Part shown: one piece after another, positions 47,290 to 57,320 of the stretch
Numbering within the stretch: position 1 is the stretch's first letter
Layout of the letters: each line of letters starts with the position of its first letter
NCBI GenBank assembly: GCA_017591395.1
Contig: WEDG01001040.1
Coordinates: 61,568-125,567 of the forward strand
Source: Schistocephalus solidus
Taxonomy: Eukaryota; Platyhelminthes; Cestoda; Diphyllobothriidea; Diphyllobothriidae
Direction: 5' to 3'
DNA length: 64,000 nucleotides
Position numbers and translations under genes: made by a program
The notes under the pieces: generated by a model
Seen by the model: only the letters and a program-made list of their open reading frames with translations
Databases searched by the model: none
What the model was told of the DNA's origin: nothing

Positions 47290-47516
47290 ACGGCCAAATA
47301 GGCAATTGTGAAGGGTTGAAATCTGTTAAGAAACAGAGACTGTAGACGTCACGTCCTTTTTCGGTGTAAGTATTTTGTAGGGTCACCCTTTGGAGTCATA
47401 CACGCTTTCTTGAAACTTGGTTATTTCCCCATTGGAAATGAGGGGGCTTTCCTGTCGATTTGTACGGCGGTGGGGTTGACGGCAGGCGCAGTTATATGGG
47501 TTGGCACTGAAAGGTT
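47290..47516 (-). pseudogene. Fibronectin-III alpha exon relic in unit 1
   Basis: Keeps the acceptor ACATACCAG and the same 3' truncation point (before GTACGGCCAAAT in complement) as the copy at 41456. Single-base indels shift the frame several times. Confidence 0.65.
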
Positions 47517-49326
47517 CTGGTATGTGAAAATATATAAAAATGGGTTACTTAAATGTACCACAGTAGCCTTAATTTATGCAACATTCAGTACAACCTGTCT
47601 GCGAACCATGTCTTATGGGCACGTAATAAGGAAGTCTGGCCGTATCACCACCCTGATTCTGCTCATTAGGCTGAAGAAAGGCCTTCACATTACATCTGTA
47701 CTGTGTGTGTTATGTTAGCCCTGACAGCGTTGTGCTGAGTGTGTCATTTGGTATTTGGTGTACATTCGACCCGTATGTTTGGCCCTGCTTTCTGCAAGTT
47801 AATGGCCGGGAACTCCGTAGATATTACGAGGATTGAGACATTTGCTGGCCATTTGATCCAAATCGAAACCCTGTCAGCTAACTTCGCTCATGTAGAAATT
47901 CACATTGAACTGGCCTACCCATGTCCTTTCGTACTTCGACAGAATGTTGTATGTTCCTGTTCGCCTTTTCAGTCTGGCTGATGTGCTATTGACTTCGGAT
48001 GGTTAATGGTAAGCATGCTATCTTCTAGTCCTTTGAGCATTCTCTCTCCTATAAGCATAAACGAGGTTATCAGCAAGCCCTTTATTCCGTTCCAAAGTAT
48101 GCAACACCTGAGGTAGTCAAGAATGTCTAGAAGCGCTTATTCAGTTTGCAATCAGGAGTTTCTACGAGGCCTGGGGCTGGAGGGATGGGGGATGAATTGC
48201 TTACAGGAGTAAGTCCAACTCAAGCAGTTCAACCACCGTAGTTCGACTGATGTCCAACTAATTCTCTACAGATACGTGTTTGCAGGGTCGGAGACTTGCG
48301 TGTGGATTAGTTGCAAGTCATAGTAACCTTGCGCTGCAGCTTACGCACTCTCTCCTCCACCCATTCCTCAGCCTGCTGTCATGACACAGTCAAAGAAGGC
48401 CGGGAGGCGGGAAAGGGCGCAGGTGGCTGTCGCGGCCGCAGCCTACCCTGGGCGTGCAACCACACCTGGCTTGCTCCAGACGAAGTGGGTGTAACATAAA
48501 AAGGACACATTAAGAAGATGCCATTGCAGTCTGACAATCAGTCCGCCAGTCCGCCCTCCACACAAAACACTCCACTGGGCTGGCCACGCGATTCGATTTA
48601 TCCCTTCAGTCACTTACATTCATAGCCAGAGCTTTTTAGCGCACCGTGATAGTTTCAAGCGTTTCCAGGTTGTTTATAATGAGGAAAATGTGCTGGGCGC
48701 TCGACATCACTCTCTCCCCCACCCCCACAATCAGACCACCGTCCGAGCAGGACAGTATTCTGACGCGGAAGTGGACGAAGCTGATGGTGACCTCTTTTTA
48801 CGCGTACTACGTACGACCTGGACCTGCAGACATAAGCACCAGGATTTCAACCGACAGGGGTTGAAAGGCTGATATTGCAACCTGACGAGTAAGACCAACA
48901 GTCAGCCACTCCACGCAAAAACGCATTGGACTAAAGAGTATGGTCTGAATGTAGTCCAATCCAAGCAGTCTCTCACACGCTCCTGCCCTATTTCCGGCGA
49001 TATGTCAAAGTCAATTTGTCAGTCTGCGTTTATTTTACTAGTGAAACGTCAAGTTCCCCAGAATAATCATGGAATATAAGATAAAAATTTGAATTAGATA
49101 TTAGTCGAAAAATTTAGATACTCTTTTTCTGTACAAAAGCAGTCGGTTCTGTATTTATGTTAGTTTATTAATGGGCAAGCGTTAGAGGAAACGAATTTAT
49201 CACGGCACAGGCATCCTGCATATAAAAACGCTATTGTACCATTAAATTATTCACAATTTATTGGAATCTACTAGAAAACCTTTGTATATTTCAACATATG
49301 GATAAGAACGACAAAAATAAATTGGT
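47296..49326. repeat. Tandem 1.97-kb unit, copy 1
   Basis: First of three head-to-tail units. It contains, left to right, a fibronectin-III alpha exon relic (minus strand), former intron DNA, a GC-richer block (48300-48500) and repeat D (48500-48990). It is about 60 bp longer than the others because it keeps more of the exon's 3' part. Confidence 0.88.
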
Positions 49327-51300
49327 ATAGTATTTACGTTCTTTTCCGGTGTAAGAAATATTTTGTAGGTCACCCTTTGGAGTCATACACGCTTTCTTGA
49401 AACTTGGTTATTTCCCCATTGGAAATGAGGGGCTTTCCTGTCGATTTGTACGGCGGTGGGGTTGACGGCAGGCGCAGTTATATGGGTTGGCACTGAAGGT
49501 TCTGGTATGTGAAAATATATAAAAATGGGTTACTTAAATGTACCACAGTAGCCTTAATTTATGCAACATTCAGTACAACCTGTCTGCGAACCATGTCTTA
49601 TGGGCACGTAATAAGGAAGTCTGGCCGTATCACCACCCTGATTCTGCTCATTAGGCTGAAATAAGGCCTTCACATTACATCTGTACTGTGTGTGTTATGT
49701 TAGCCCTGACAGCGTTGTGCTGAGTGTGTCATTTGGTATTTGGTGTACATTCGATCCGTATGTTTGGCCCTGCTTTCTGCAAGTTAATGGCCGGGAACTC
49801 CGTAGATATTACGAGGATTGAGACATTTGCTGGCCATTTGATCCAAATCAAAACCCTGTCAGCTAACTTCGCTCATGTAGAAATTCACGTTGAACTGGCC
49901 TACCCATGTCCTTTCGTACTTCGACAGAATGTTGTATGTTCCTGTTCGCCTTTTCAGTCTGGCTGATGTGCTATTGACTTCGGATGGTTAATGGTAAGCA
50001 TGCTATCTTCTAGTCCTTTGAGCATTCTCTCTCCTATATGCATAAACGAGTTATCAGCAAGCCCTTTATTCGTTCCAAAAGTATACAACACCTGAGGTAG
50101 TCAAGAATGTCTAGAAGCGCTTATTCAGTTTGCAATCAGGATTTCTACGAGGCCTGGGGCTGGAGGATGGGGGATGAATTGCATACAGGAGTAAGTCCAA
50201 CTCAAGCGGTTCAACCACCGTAGTTCGACGATGTCCAACTAATTCTCTACAGATACGAGTTGCAGGGTCGGAGACTTGCGTGTGGATTAGTTGCAAGTCA
50301 TAGTAACCTTGCGCTGCAGCTTACGCACTCTCTCCTCCACCCATTCCTCAGCCTGCTGTCATGACACAGTCAAGAAGGCCGGAGGCGGGAAAGGGCGCAT
50401 GGGGCTGTCGCGGCCGCAGCCTACCCTGGGCGTGCAACCACACCTGGCTTGCTCAGACGAAGTGGGTGTAACATAAAGGACACATTAAGAAGATGCCATT
50501 GCAGTCTGACAATCAGTCCGCCAGTCCGCCACTCCACACAAAACACTCACTGGGCTGGCCACGCGATTCGATTTATCCCTTCAGTCACTTACATTCATAG
50601 CCAGAGCTTTAAGCGCACCGTGATAGTTTCAAGCGTTTCAGGTTGTTTATAATGAGGAAAATGTGCTGGGCGCTCGACATCACTCTCTCCCCCACCCCCA
50701 CAATCAGACCACCGTCCGAGCAGGACAGTATTCTGACGCGGAAGTGGACGAAGCTGATGGTGACCTCTTTTACGCGTACTACGTACACGACCTGGACCTG
50801 CAGACATAAGCACCAGGATTTCAACCGACAGGGGTTGAAAGGCTGACATTGCAGCCTGACAGTAAGACCAACAGTCAGCCACTCCACGCAAAACGCATTG
50901 GACTAAAAGTATGGTCTGAATGTAGTCCAATCCAAGCAGTCTCTCACACGCTCCTGCCCTATTTCCGGCGATATGTCAAAGTCAATTTGTCAGTCTGCGT
51001 TTATTTTTCTAGTGAAACGTCAAGTTCCCCCAGAATAATCATGGAATATAAGATAAAAGTTTGAATTAGATATTAGTCGAAAAATTTAGATACTCTTTTC
51101 TGTACAAAGCAGTCGGTTCTGTATTTATGTTAGTTTATTAATGGGCAAGCGTTAGAGGAAACGAATTCATCACGGCACAGGCATCCTGCATATAAAAAAC
51201 GCTATTGTACCATTAAATTATTCACAATTTATTGGAATCTACTAGAAAACCTTTGTATATTTCAACATATGGATAAGAACGACAAAATAAATTGGTATAG
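49327..51300. repeat. Tandem 1.97-kb unit, copy 2
   Basis: Marker GGGCAAGCGTTAGAGGAAAC occurs at 47131, 49173, 51143 and 53111 (steps 2042, 1970, 1968). ATGTGCTGGGCGCTCGACAT occurs at 48688, 50661 and 52630. Identity between copies 2 and 3 is about 98% by eye. Confidence 0.9.
49334..49501 (-). pseudogene. Fibronectin-III alpha exon relic in unit 2
   Basis: Only the first half remains: PSVPTHITAPAVNPTAVQID, then the conserved Trp codon is AGG (Arg) and one base is lost in the following C-run, shifting the frame. Confidence 0.6.
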
Positions 51301-53276
51301 TATTTACGTTCTTTTCCGGTGTAAGTATTTTTGTAGGTCACCCTTTGGAGTCATACACGCTTTCTTGAAACTTGGTTATTTCCCCATTGGAAATGAGGGG
51401 GCTTTCCTGTCGATTTGTACGGCGGTGGGGTTGACGGCAGGCGCAGTTATATGGGTTGGCACTGAAGGTTCTGGTATGTGAAAATATATAAAAATGGGTT
51501 ACTTAAATGTACCACAGTAGCCTTAATTTATGCAATATTCAGTACAACATGTCTGCGAACCATGTCTTATGGGCACGTAATAAGGACGGCTGGACGTATC
51601 ACCACCCTGATTCTGCTCATTAGGCTGAAGAAAAGCCTTCACATTACATCTGTACTGTGTGTGTTATGTTAGCCCCGACAGCGTTGTCCTGAGTGTGTCA
51701 TTTGGTATTTGGTGTACATTCGACCCGTATGTTTGGCCCTGCTTTCTGCAAGTTAATGGCCGGGAACTCCGTAGATATTACGAGGATTGAGACATTTGCT
51801 GGCCATTTGATCCAAATCGAAACCCTGTCAGCTAACTTCGCTCATGTAGAAATTCACATTGAACTGGCCTACCCATGTGCTTTCGTACTTCGACAGAATG
51901 TTGTATGTTCCTGTTCGCCTTTTCAGTCTGGCTGATGTGCTATTGACTTCGGATGGTTAATGGTAAGCATGCTATCTTCTAGTCCTTTGAGCATTCTCTC
52001 TCCTATAAGCATAAACGAGTTATCAGCAAGCCCTTTATTCGTTCCAAAAGTATACAACACCTGAGGTAGTCAAGAATGTCTAGAAGCGCTTATTCAGTTT
52101 GCAATCAGGATTTCTACGAGGCCTGGGGCTGGAGGATGGGGGATGAATTGCATACAGGAGTAAGTCCAACTCAAGCGGTTCAACCACCGTAGTTCGACGA
52201 TGTCCAACTAATTCTCTACAGATACGAGTTGCAGGGTCGGAGACTTGCGTGTGGATTAGTTGCAAGTCATAGTAACCTTGCGCTGCAGCTTACGCACTCT
52301 CTCCTCCACCCATTCCTCAGCCTGCTGTCATGACACAGTCAAGAAGGCCGGAGGCAGGAAAGGGCGCAGGTGGCTGTCGCGGCCGCAGCCTACCCTGGGC
52401 GTGCAACCACACCTGGCTTGCTCAGACGAAGTGGGTGTGACATAAAGGACACATTAAGAAGATGCCATTGCAGTCTGACAATCAGTCCGCCAGTCCGCCA
52501 CTCCACACAAAACACTCACTGGGCTGGCCACGCGATTCGATTTATCCCTTTAGTCACTTACATTCATAGCCAGAGCTTTTAGCGCACCGTGATAGTTTCA
52601 AGCGTTTCAGGTTGTTTATAATGAGGAAAATGTGCTGGGCGCTCGACATCACTCTCTCCCCCACCCCCACAATCAGACCACCGTCCGAGCAGGACAGTAT
52701 TCTGACGCGGAAGTGGACGAAGCTGATGGTGACCTCTTTTACGCGTACTACGTACACGACCTGGACCTGCAGTCATAAGCACCAGGATTTCAACCGACAG
52801 GGGTTGAAAGGCTGATATTGCAGCCTGACAGTAAGACCAACAGTCAGCCACCTTACGCAAAACGCATTGGACTAAAAGTATGGTCTGAATGTAGTCCAAT
52901 CCAAGCAGTCTCTCACACGCTCCTGCCCTATTTCCGGCGATATGTCAAAGTCAATTTGTCAGTCTGCGTTTATTTACTAGTGAAACGTCAAGTTCCCCCA
53001 GAATAATCATGGAATATAAGATAAAAGTTTGAATTAGATATTAGTCGAAAAATTTAGATACTCTTTTCTGTACAAAGCAGTCGGTTCTGTATTTATGTTA
53101 GTTTATTAATGGGCAAGCGTTAGAGGAAACGAATTCATCACGGCACAGGCATCCTGCATATAAAAAACGCTATTGTACCATTAAATTATTCACAATTTAT
53201 TGGAATCTACTAGAAAACCTTTGTATATTTCAACATATGGATAAGAACGACAAAATAAATTGGTATAGTATTTAGA
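51301..53276. repeat. Tandem 1.97-kb unit, copy 3
   Basis: Nearly identical to copy 2. It ends at TGGTATAGTATTTAG, where the sequence leaves the unit. Confidence 0.9.
51304..51470 (-). pseudogene. Fibronectin-III alpha exon relic in unit 3
   Basis: Same truncation as unit 2, with the same Trp-to-Arg change and C-run frameshift, so these lesions predate the tandem amplification. Confidence 0.6.
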
Positions 53277-53379
53277 ATAATATTCACTAGCATATTTAGC
53301 CCAATTCAAGCAGTTAAACCGTCGTAGTCCGATGATGTCAAGCGTATTCTCTACAGATGCGTGGTGCAGGGTCGAGGCC

Positions 53380-53820
53380 TTTTGCCACACAAAACACACA
53401 CTGGGCTGACCACGCGGTTCAAGTTATCCCGTCAGTTGCAAACCTTCATAGCCAGAGCTTTTAGCGCTCCGTGATAGTTTCAAACGTGTCAGGTTATTTA
53501 TAGTGAGGAAAATACGCTGAGCTCTCGACCTCACTCTCGCCCCCACCACCACAATCAGATGACCGTCCAAGCCGGTCAGTATTCTGAAGTGGAAGTGGGC
53601 GCAGCTGCTTGCGAGCTCTTCTACGCGTACTACGTACACGACCTGGCCCTAAAAACATGATCACCTGGATTTCAACCGACAGGGGTTGAAAAGGCTCACA
53701 TCTCACATGTGTGAGATAGCCATAGGTTACGTTAAGAAAGAGCTATTGCAGCCTGACTCGAAGACAAACAGCCAGCCGCTCGATGTTCACGCATTGAACT
53801 GACTGCGTGGTCTGAGTGTA
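53380..53820. repeat. Dispersed repeat D beyond the tandem array
   Basis: More diverged copy than those in the tandem units, closer to 40600-41170 (shares TCTCACATG-GTGAGATAGCCA). Confidence 0.65.
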
Positions 53821-54103
53821 GTATATAGATTAATATTTACTAATGTCTGCAAAATTACTTCCTTGCTTTCCAGTGAACTACGAACCTTAAATGGAGGGCC
53901 GCAGAAATAGCCTTCATTTGTCTTTTATTGACAGGCTATGACAAGTTAACAAATTCAGACATAAATGTTATTATCTGCAGCACAGGTTTACTTCCAAGGA
54001 TATCTTAAACTCTCCTTCTAGCAAGTTATTGGCACGTGAAAATGCAATAATTTAAAATACAGATTTATTAATTTGGAAAAATGTTTTCACTTAAGTAGCT
54101 CAC

Positions 54104-54416
54104 CAGCTCCTTTTAAAGTCACGGGAATGTTTGCACTAAATCCTCCAAAGCCGCCGCCCTTGTTATCGGTGTTTGGCTGCGTGTACGCCCGAACGGCCAA
54201 AGAGACTGTTGTTAAGGGTTGGAATCCGTTAAGAACAGAACTGTGGACGCCAAGTTCTGTTTCAGTGTAAGTTTTTAGTTGGTTATTGCTGGAGTCATGC
54301 ACAACTACTTCATACTTGGTAATGTCTCCATTGGAAATGAGGGGGGGCGGCCCAGTTGATTTGTACGGCGGTGGAGTTGACGGCAGTCACTGTTATCTGG
54401 GTTGGCTCCGAAGGTG
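54104..54416 (-). pseudogene. Most complete fibronectin-III alpha exon, one frameshift
   Basis: Acceptor ACAAATCAG at 54417, donor GCTG|GTGAGC at 54103. Translation: APSEPTQITVTAVNSTAVQI, NWA, then after a one-base gain in a run of seven C (complement of about 54332-54338) ISNGDITKYEVVVHDSSNNQ, TYTETELGVHSS, LNGFQPLTTVSLAVRAYTQ, GGGFGGFSANIPVTLKGA. It is a whole fibronectin-III domain in one phase 1-1 exon of 313 nt (312 without the extra base), so such exons could be duplicated without breaking the frame. The single indel could be a true lesion or a homopolymer sequencing error. Confidence 0.82.
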
Positions 54417-54419
54417 CTG

Positions 54420-55249
54420 ATTTGTGGAAATATGTAAAAATGCGTTACTTAAATGTACCACAGTAGCCTTAGGTTATGATGCGCAATACCTAACAGCTAA
54501 CCATGTCTTCGGAGCACGAACTAAGTAGGGCTGGCTGTATCCACCAGCCTGTTTCTGCTCATAAGACTGAAGAAAAGCCTTCACATAACATCTGTACTGT
54601 GTATGTATTATGTCAGCCCCAAAGTGTTGTGCTGTGTGTGTCATTTGGTATTTGATGTTCTTTCGGCACGTTTGTTTTGCCCTGCTTACTGCAAGTGATG
54701 TATTAATGACTGAGAATTCTGTGGAGGATATTCGGTTTCACCCACTCCAAATACGCAGAGTCGGTGCGAAGTGAATCAGCCTTCTTGGCAAGTGGTTGTT
54801 CCGTTGACATCGCGTCATGTAAGTACCCCTAGAGCATTCAGTTTGATTTTCGATATTATTTGGTCCATTATAAGTGGATGCATGACAAATTACTAATAAT
54901 AGTACATTAATAGAATACATTACCTTCGACCTCTAAATAAGTAGTGCCATTTGACTTCATTTCAGGCAACATACACTAACATAATTTTCATTTTCAATTT
55001 TGCAATACAATCTCATCGCAGGCAATGTATACTCAAATAATTAGATTTATGACAGATTGTGAAAACCTCAGCAGCCTCGATGGGATTGAAAGCCGCGAAT
55101 GAAAAGAAATGCCTCAATACAGCCAACGCTCTGGGCACTTGAGATACGCGAATCAACCGCGAAATACTCATGTCTTCACTGGATGCCAGTTAATGGGAAA
55201 AGGCAATAGAACTCACTTGCTGGCCAGGTTAATGCTAGGGATGATCTTT
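54420..55249 (-). other. Intron between beta and alpha exons
   Basis: Matches 41690-42280 along much of its length, showing that the beta-intron-alpha pair was duplicated as a block. No other gene in it. Confidence 0.6.
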
Positions 55250-55522
55250 GTGAAGGGCTAGATACAATTCGCTTATCTCTTATCCGTGGATGAGCGATCA
55301 GAGCGCACTCATACAAGGTGTTCGGTTTCAAGAGAGTGTACTTCAGCTGAAAGAGCCTCGAAAGGTCTGACTGTGGTGATTACTTCGTCTTTTGCCCTGG
55401 TCTGTAGCACTGAACCATGTAATATCCCAGTCTGGGATCAGGGTTCTTTGGTGCAGCCCACGTCACCTCAATAGAATCGGATCCCGAAGCGATGGCGGAC
55501 GGCATCGGCGGTGGCGAGAGAG
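55250..55522 (-). pseudogene. Fibronectin-III beta exon, frameshifted
   Basis: Acceptor AAATTACAG, phase 1. Reads (A)LSPPPMPSAIASGSDSIEVT then WAAPKNPDPRLGYYMVQCYR, a shift, VITTVRPFEALSAEVHSL, another shift, KPNTLYECALIAHPRIR. These are the strands of a second fibronectin-III type lying upstream of the alpha exon in the same minus-strand gene. The donor is uncertain; an A|GTGAGT lies at about 55217. Confidence 0.72.
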
Positions 55523-55919
55523 CTGTAATTTTGGAAAACGAAAGGCAATTTACTTTCAGTCATTCGTAGGCCTTATCATCAATAGACTAGAATAACCCTT
55601 TCTTAAATATGTCCAACATAATTCACTGCAATTACACCCAAGGTAATAAGGCCTGTATATTTTCACGAAGATTGAGAAATTTGCTGTCCATGTGATCCAA
55701 ATAGAAGCCCTGTCAGCTCCCTTCGCTCCTTTAGAAATTCACATTGAAGTGGCCTCTGAGAGGTTTTTTTGAACTAAGAAAATTCAGGCGAAAATATAAT
55801 TATCAGCCACACAGTTGTTCTTCCAACGATGATTAATCTCTCCTACTGGCAAGATATTGGTACGTAAAATAACAAAAATTTAAAAAAACGGATTCAATTA
55901 TTCGGAAAAAGTAAGCACG

Positions 55920-56320
55920 TAAGTATCTCTCAGGTTTCTTTTAAACTCATGGCATTTTTCGACTAAGTTTAGCGAAGCTGCCTCCTAAACTTGAGAAAAA
56001 AGGCAACAAATGCATCTGCTGTGTTTATTTCACAACAAACGACTTACCCTGCTGCCCCTGCACTGGCCACAGCAGCCCCAAGGCGTGCATCAGCAGCGGC
56101 AGTAGAATTGATGAAATCCACATTTCTGTTTTATCGAATGCAGGCTTTTGGGCCTTTTATCTTATTGCCGCTTGACGAATCAAATTTGACTACCAGCACT
56201 GCTGTTTTGGTTGGTTTAACGTGCAATTCTCAAGCTGTCTCATTTGCCACTTCGACACATGTTGATTGGCCGTTTCATCATAAATTTAGTCTAGGCAGAC
56301 CGTATTGGTTGAAAATTTCC
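55920..56320 (-). pseudogene. Decayed minus-strand exon or exons of the same locus
   Basis: At 55920-55990 the minus strand resembles the end of the alpha exon (GGSFAKLSRKMP) with stops. At 56048-56260 the minus frame reads VKPTKTAVLVVKFDSSSGNK then IKGPKAC, a stop, and VDFINSTAAADARLGAAVAS, ending at a good donor (GG|GTAAGTC at 56047). The composition is protein-like, but there are at least two stops. It may be a further fibronectin-III-related exon; I cannot name the domain with confidence. Confidence 0.4.
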
Positions 56321-56585
56321 CGGAAAAAGTTTGGTAGTGGCAACAGAGGAGGATTTCGGCGTTTGCGTATTCAAAACCCTAATGCGTCAGAAAGATCATA
56401 GCTAGAACATTGTACGTGAGAACACAGCTGCGTTGAAGTTCCTCAATGGTTTGACTTTCGCAAAATTATTATAATAAAAAGCTCAATAATAAATGTTTGT
56501 TGTATCATACATCAGCAGAAACCTCAGTGAAAAGTTTTCATTGTTTTAAATTAGTGTTTTTAACGGCAATGTGGAAGATCCTTTT

Positions 56586-56825
56586 TGCAGTCAGATATAT
56601 ACACAAGTCAAACAAGCGCATGACAGTCACTGATGTGGGTAGGATCACACTTGATCCCATTCTGTCCGCTCACGCACCAGCTCATGTGGCATGTGTCGTA
56701 TGACAAAACGTTAGTTTATCACCAGTGGCAAGCTATCGGGTGAGCGGACAGAATGGGATCAAGTGTGATCTTAACCATATCAGTGAGTGTTATGCTCTTG
56801 TTTGACTTGCGTATATACCTCACTG
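56586..56825. mobile_element. Foldback (MITE-like) element
   Basis: Arms of about 87 bp at 56586-56673 and 56740-56825 are reverse complements of each other (GTGAGCGGACAGAATGGGAT ... CAAGTCAAAC) around a 66-bp loop. Part of the loop and right arm recurs at 56929-57040 (GCATGTGTC-TATGAC, GGTGAGCGGACAGAATG), more diverged, followed by an AT tract. No open frame. Confidence 0.72.
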
Positions 56826-57069
56826 CACAAGGCATATGACATACTGATGATCAGAGAAACCGTGAATCATATGTCTACGTCTTGCCTGTTGCACCTTTAG
56901 CAACGTTCATGTACATTTTATGCGGCATGTGTCTTATGACACAACGTTCATTTATCGCCACTGGCTAGCTTGTGGGTGAGCGGACAGAATGAAAACATTT
57001 ATGATCCTAACAAAATCAGTGAGTGTCATGTGCTTGTTAGACTTATATATATATATATATACATATAAA

Positions 57070-57320
57070 GAATAAAATGACCGAAAATGACAAGGAAGAC
57101 TGGAATGGACATCTCTGGCTTATTAGCCGTCATCAGCCAGCCATACCCAAACCCAGGTGCTGCGGCGCCGAGGCTTGAACTCGCGACCTTGTCGGGCAGA
57201 AGTCCAATGCTCTACCCACTGCGCCCCGAGCTCGTTGTCTTGCCGAGTTCGAGCCTCAGGCGCCGCAGTGCATGGGTTTTGGGTATGGCTGGCTGCTGAT
57301 GGCTAATAAGCCAGAAATGT
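57070..57320. repeat. Inverted start of the 309-bp array
   Basis: The first monomer is in minus orientation (tRNA-like head complement 57178-57245). The array then flips to plus. The 60-70 bases on each side (57105-57170 and 57248-57318) are reverse complements, giving a long hairpin with the tRNA-like head in the loop. Confidence 0.75.

Noticed and set aside
47739..51935. An 80-codon plus-strand frame repeated at 47739, 49724 and 51693 (MCHLVFGVHS...).
   Set aside because: It recurs because the DNA is tandemly duplicated. It lies opposite a former intron of the fibronectin-III locus, is not open at the related sites at 41900 and 54630, and matches no protein.
50595..52899. Minus-strand frames in repeat D of about 106-111 codons (MDYIQTILLVQCVLR...).
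   Set aside because: Open only in some of the copies, and the more diverged copies at 40.8, 43.0 and 53.6 kb break them; no sign of coding constraint.
55991..56401. A 136-codon plus-strand open frame.
   Set aside because: It starts at a non-ATG codon, has low-complexity alanine runs, and the opposite strand has the more protein-like frame with a donor site.
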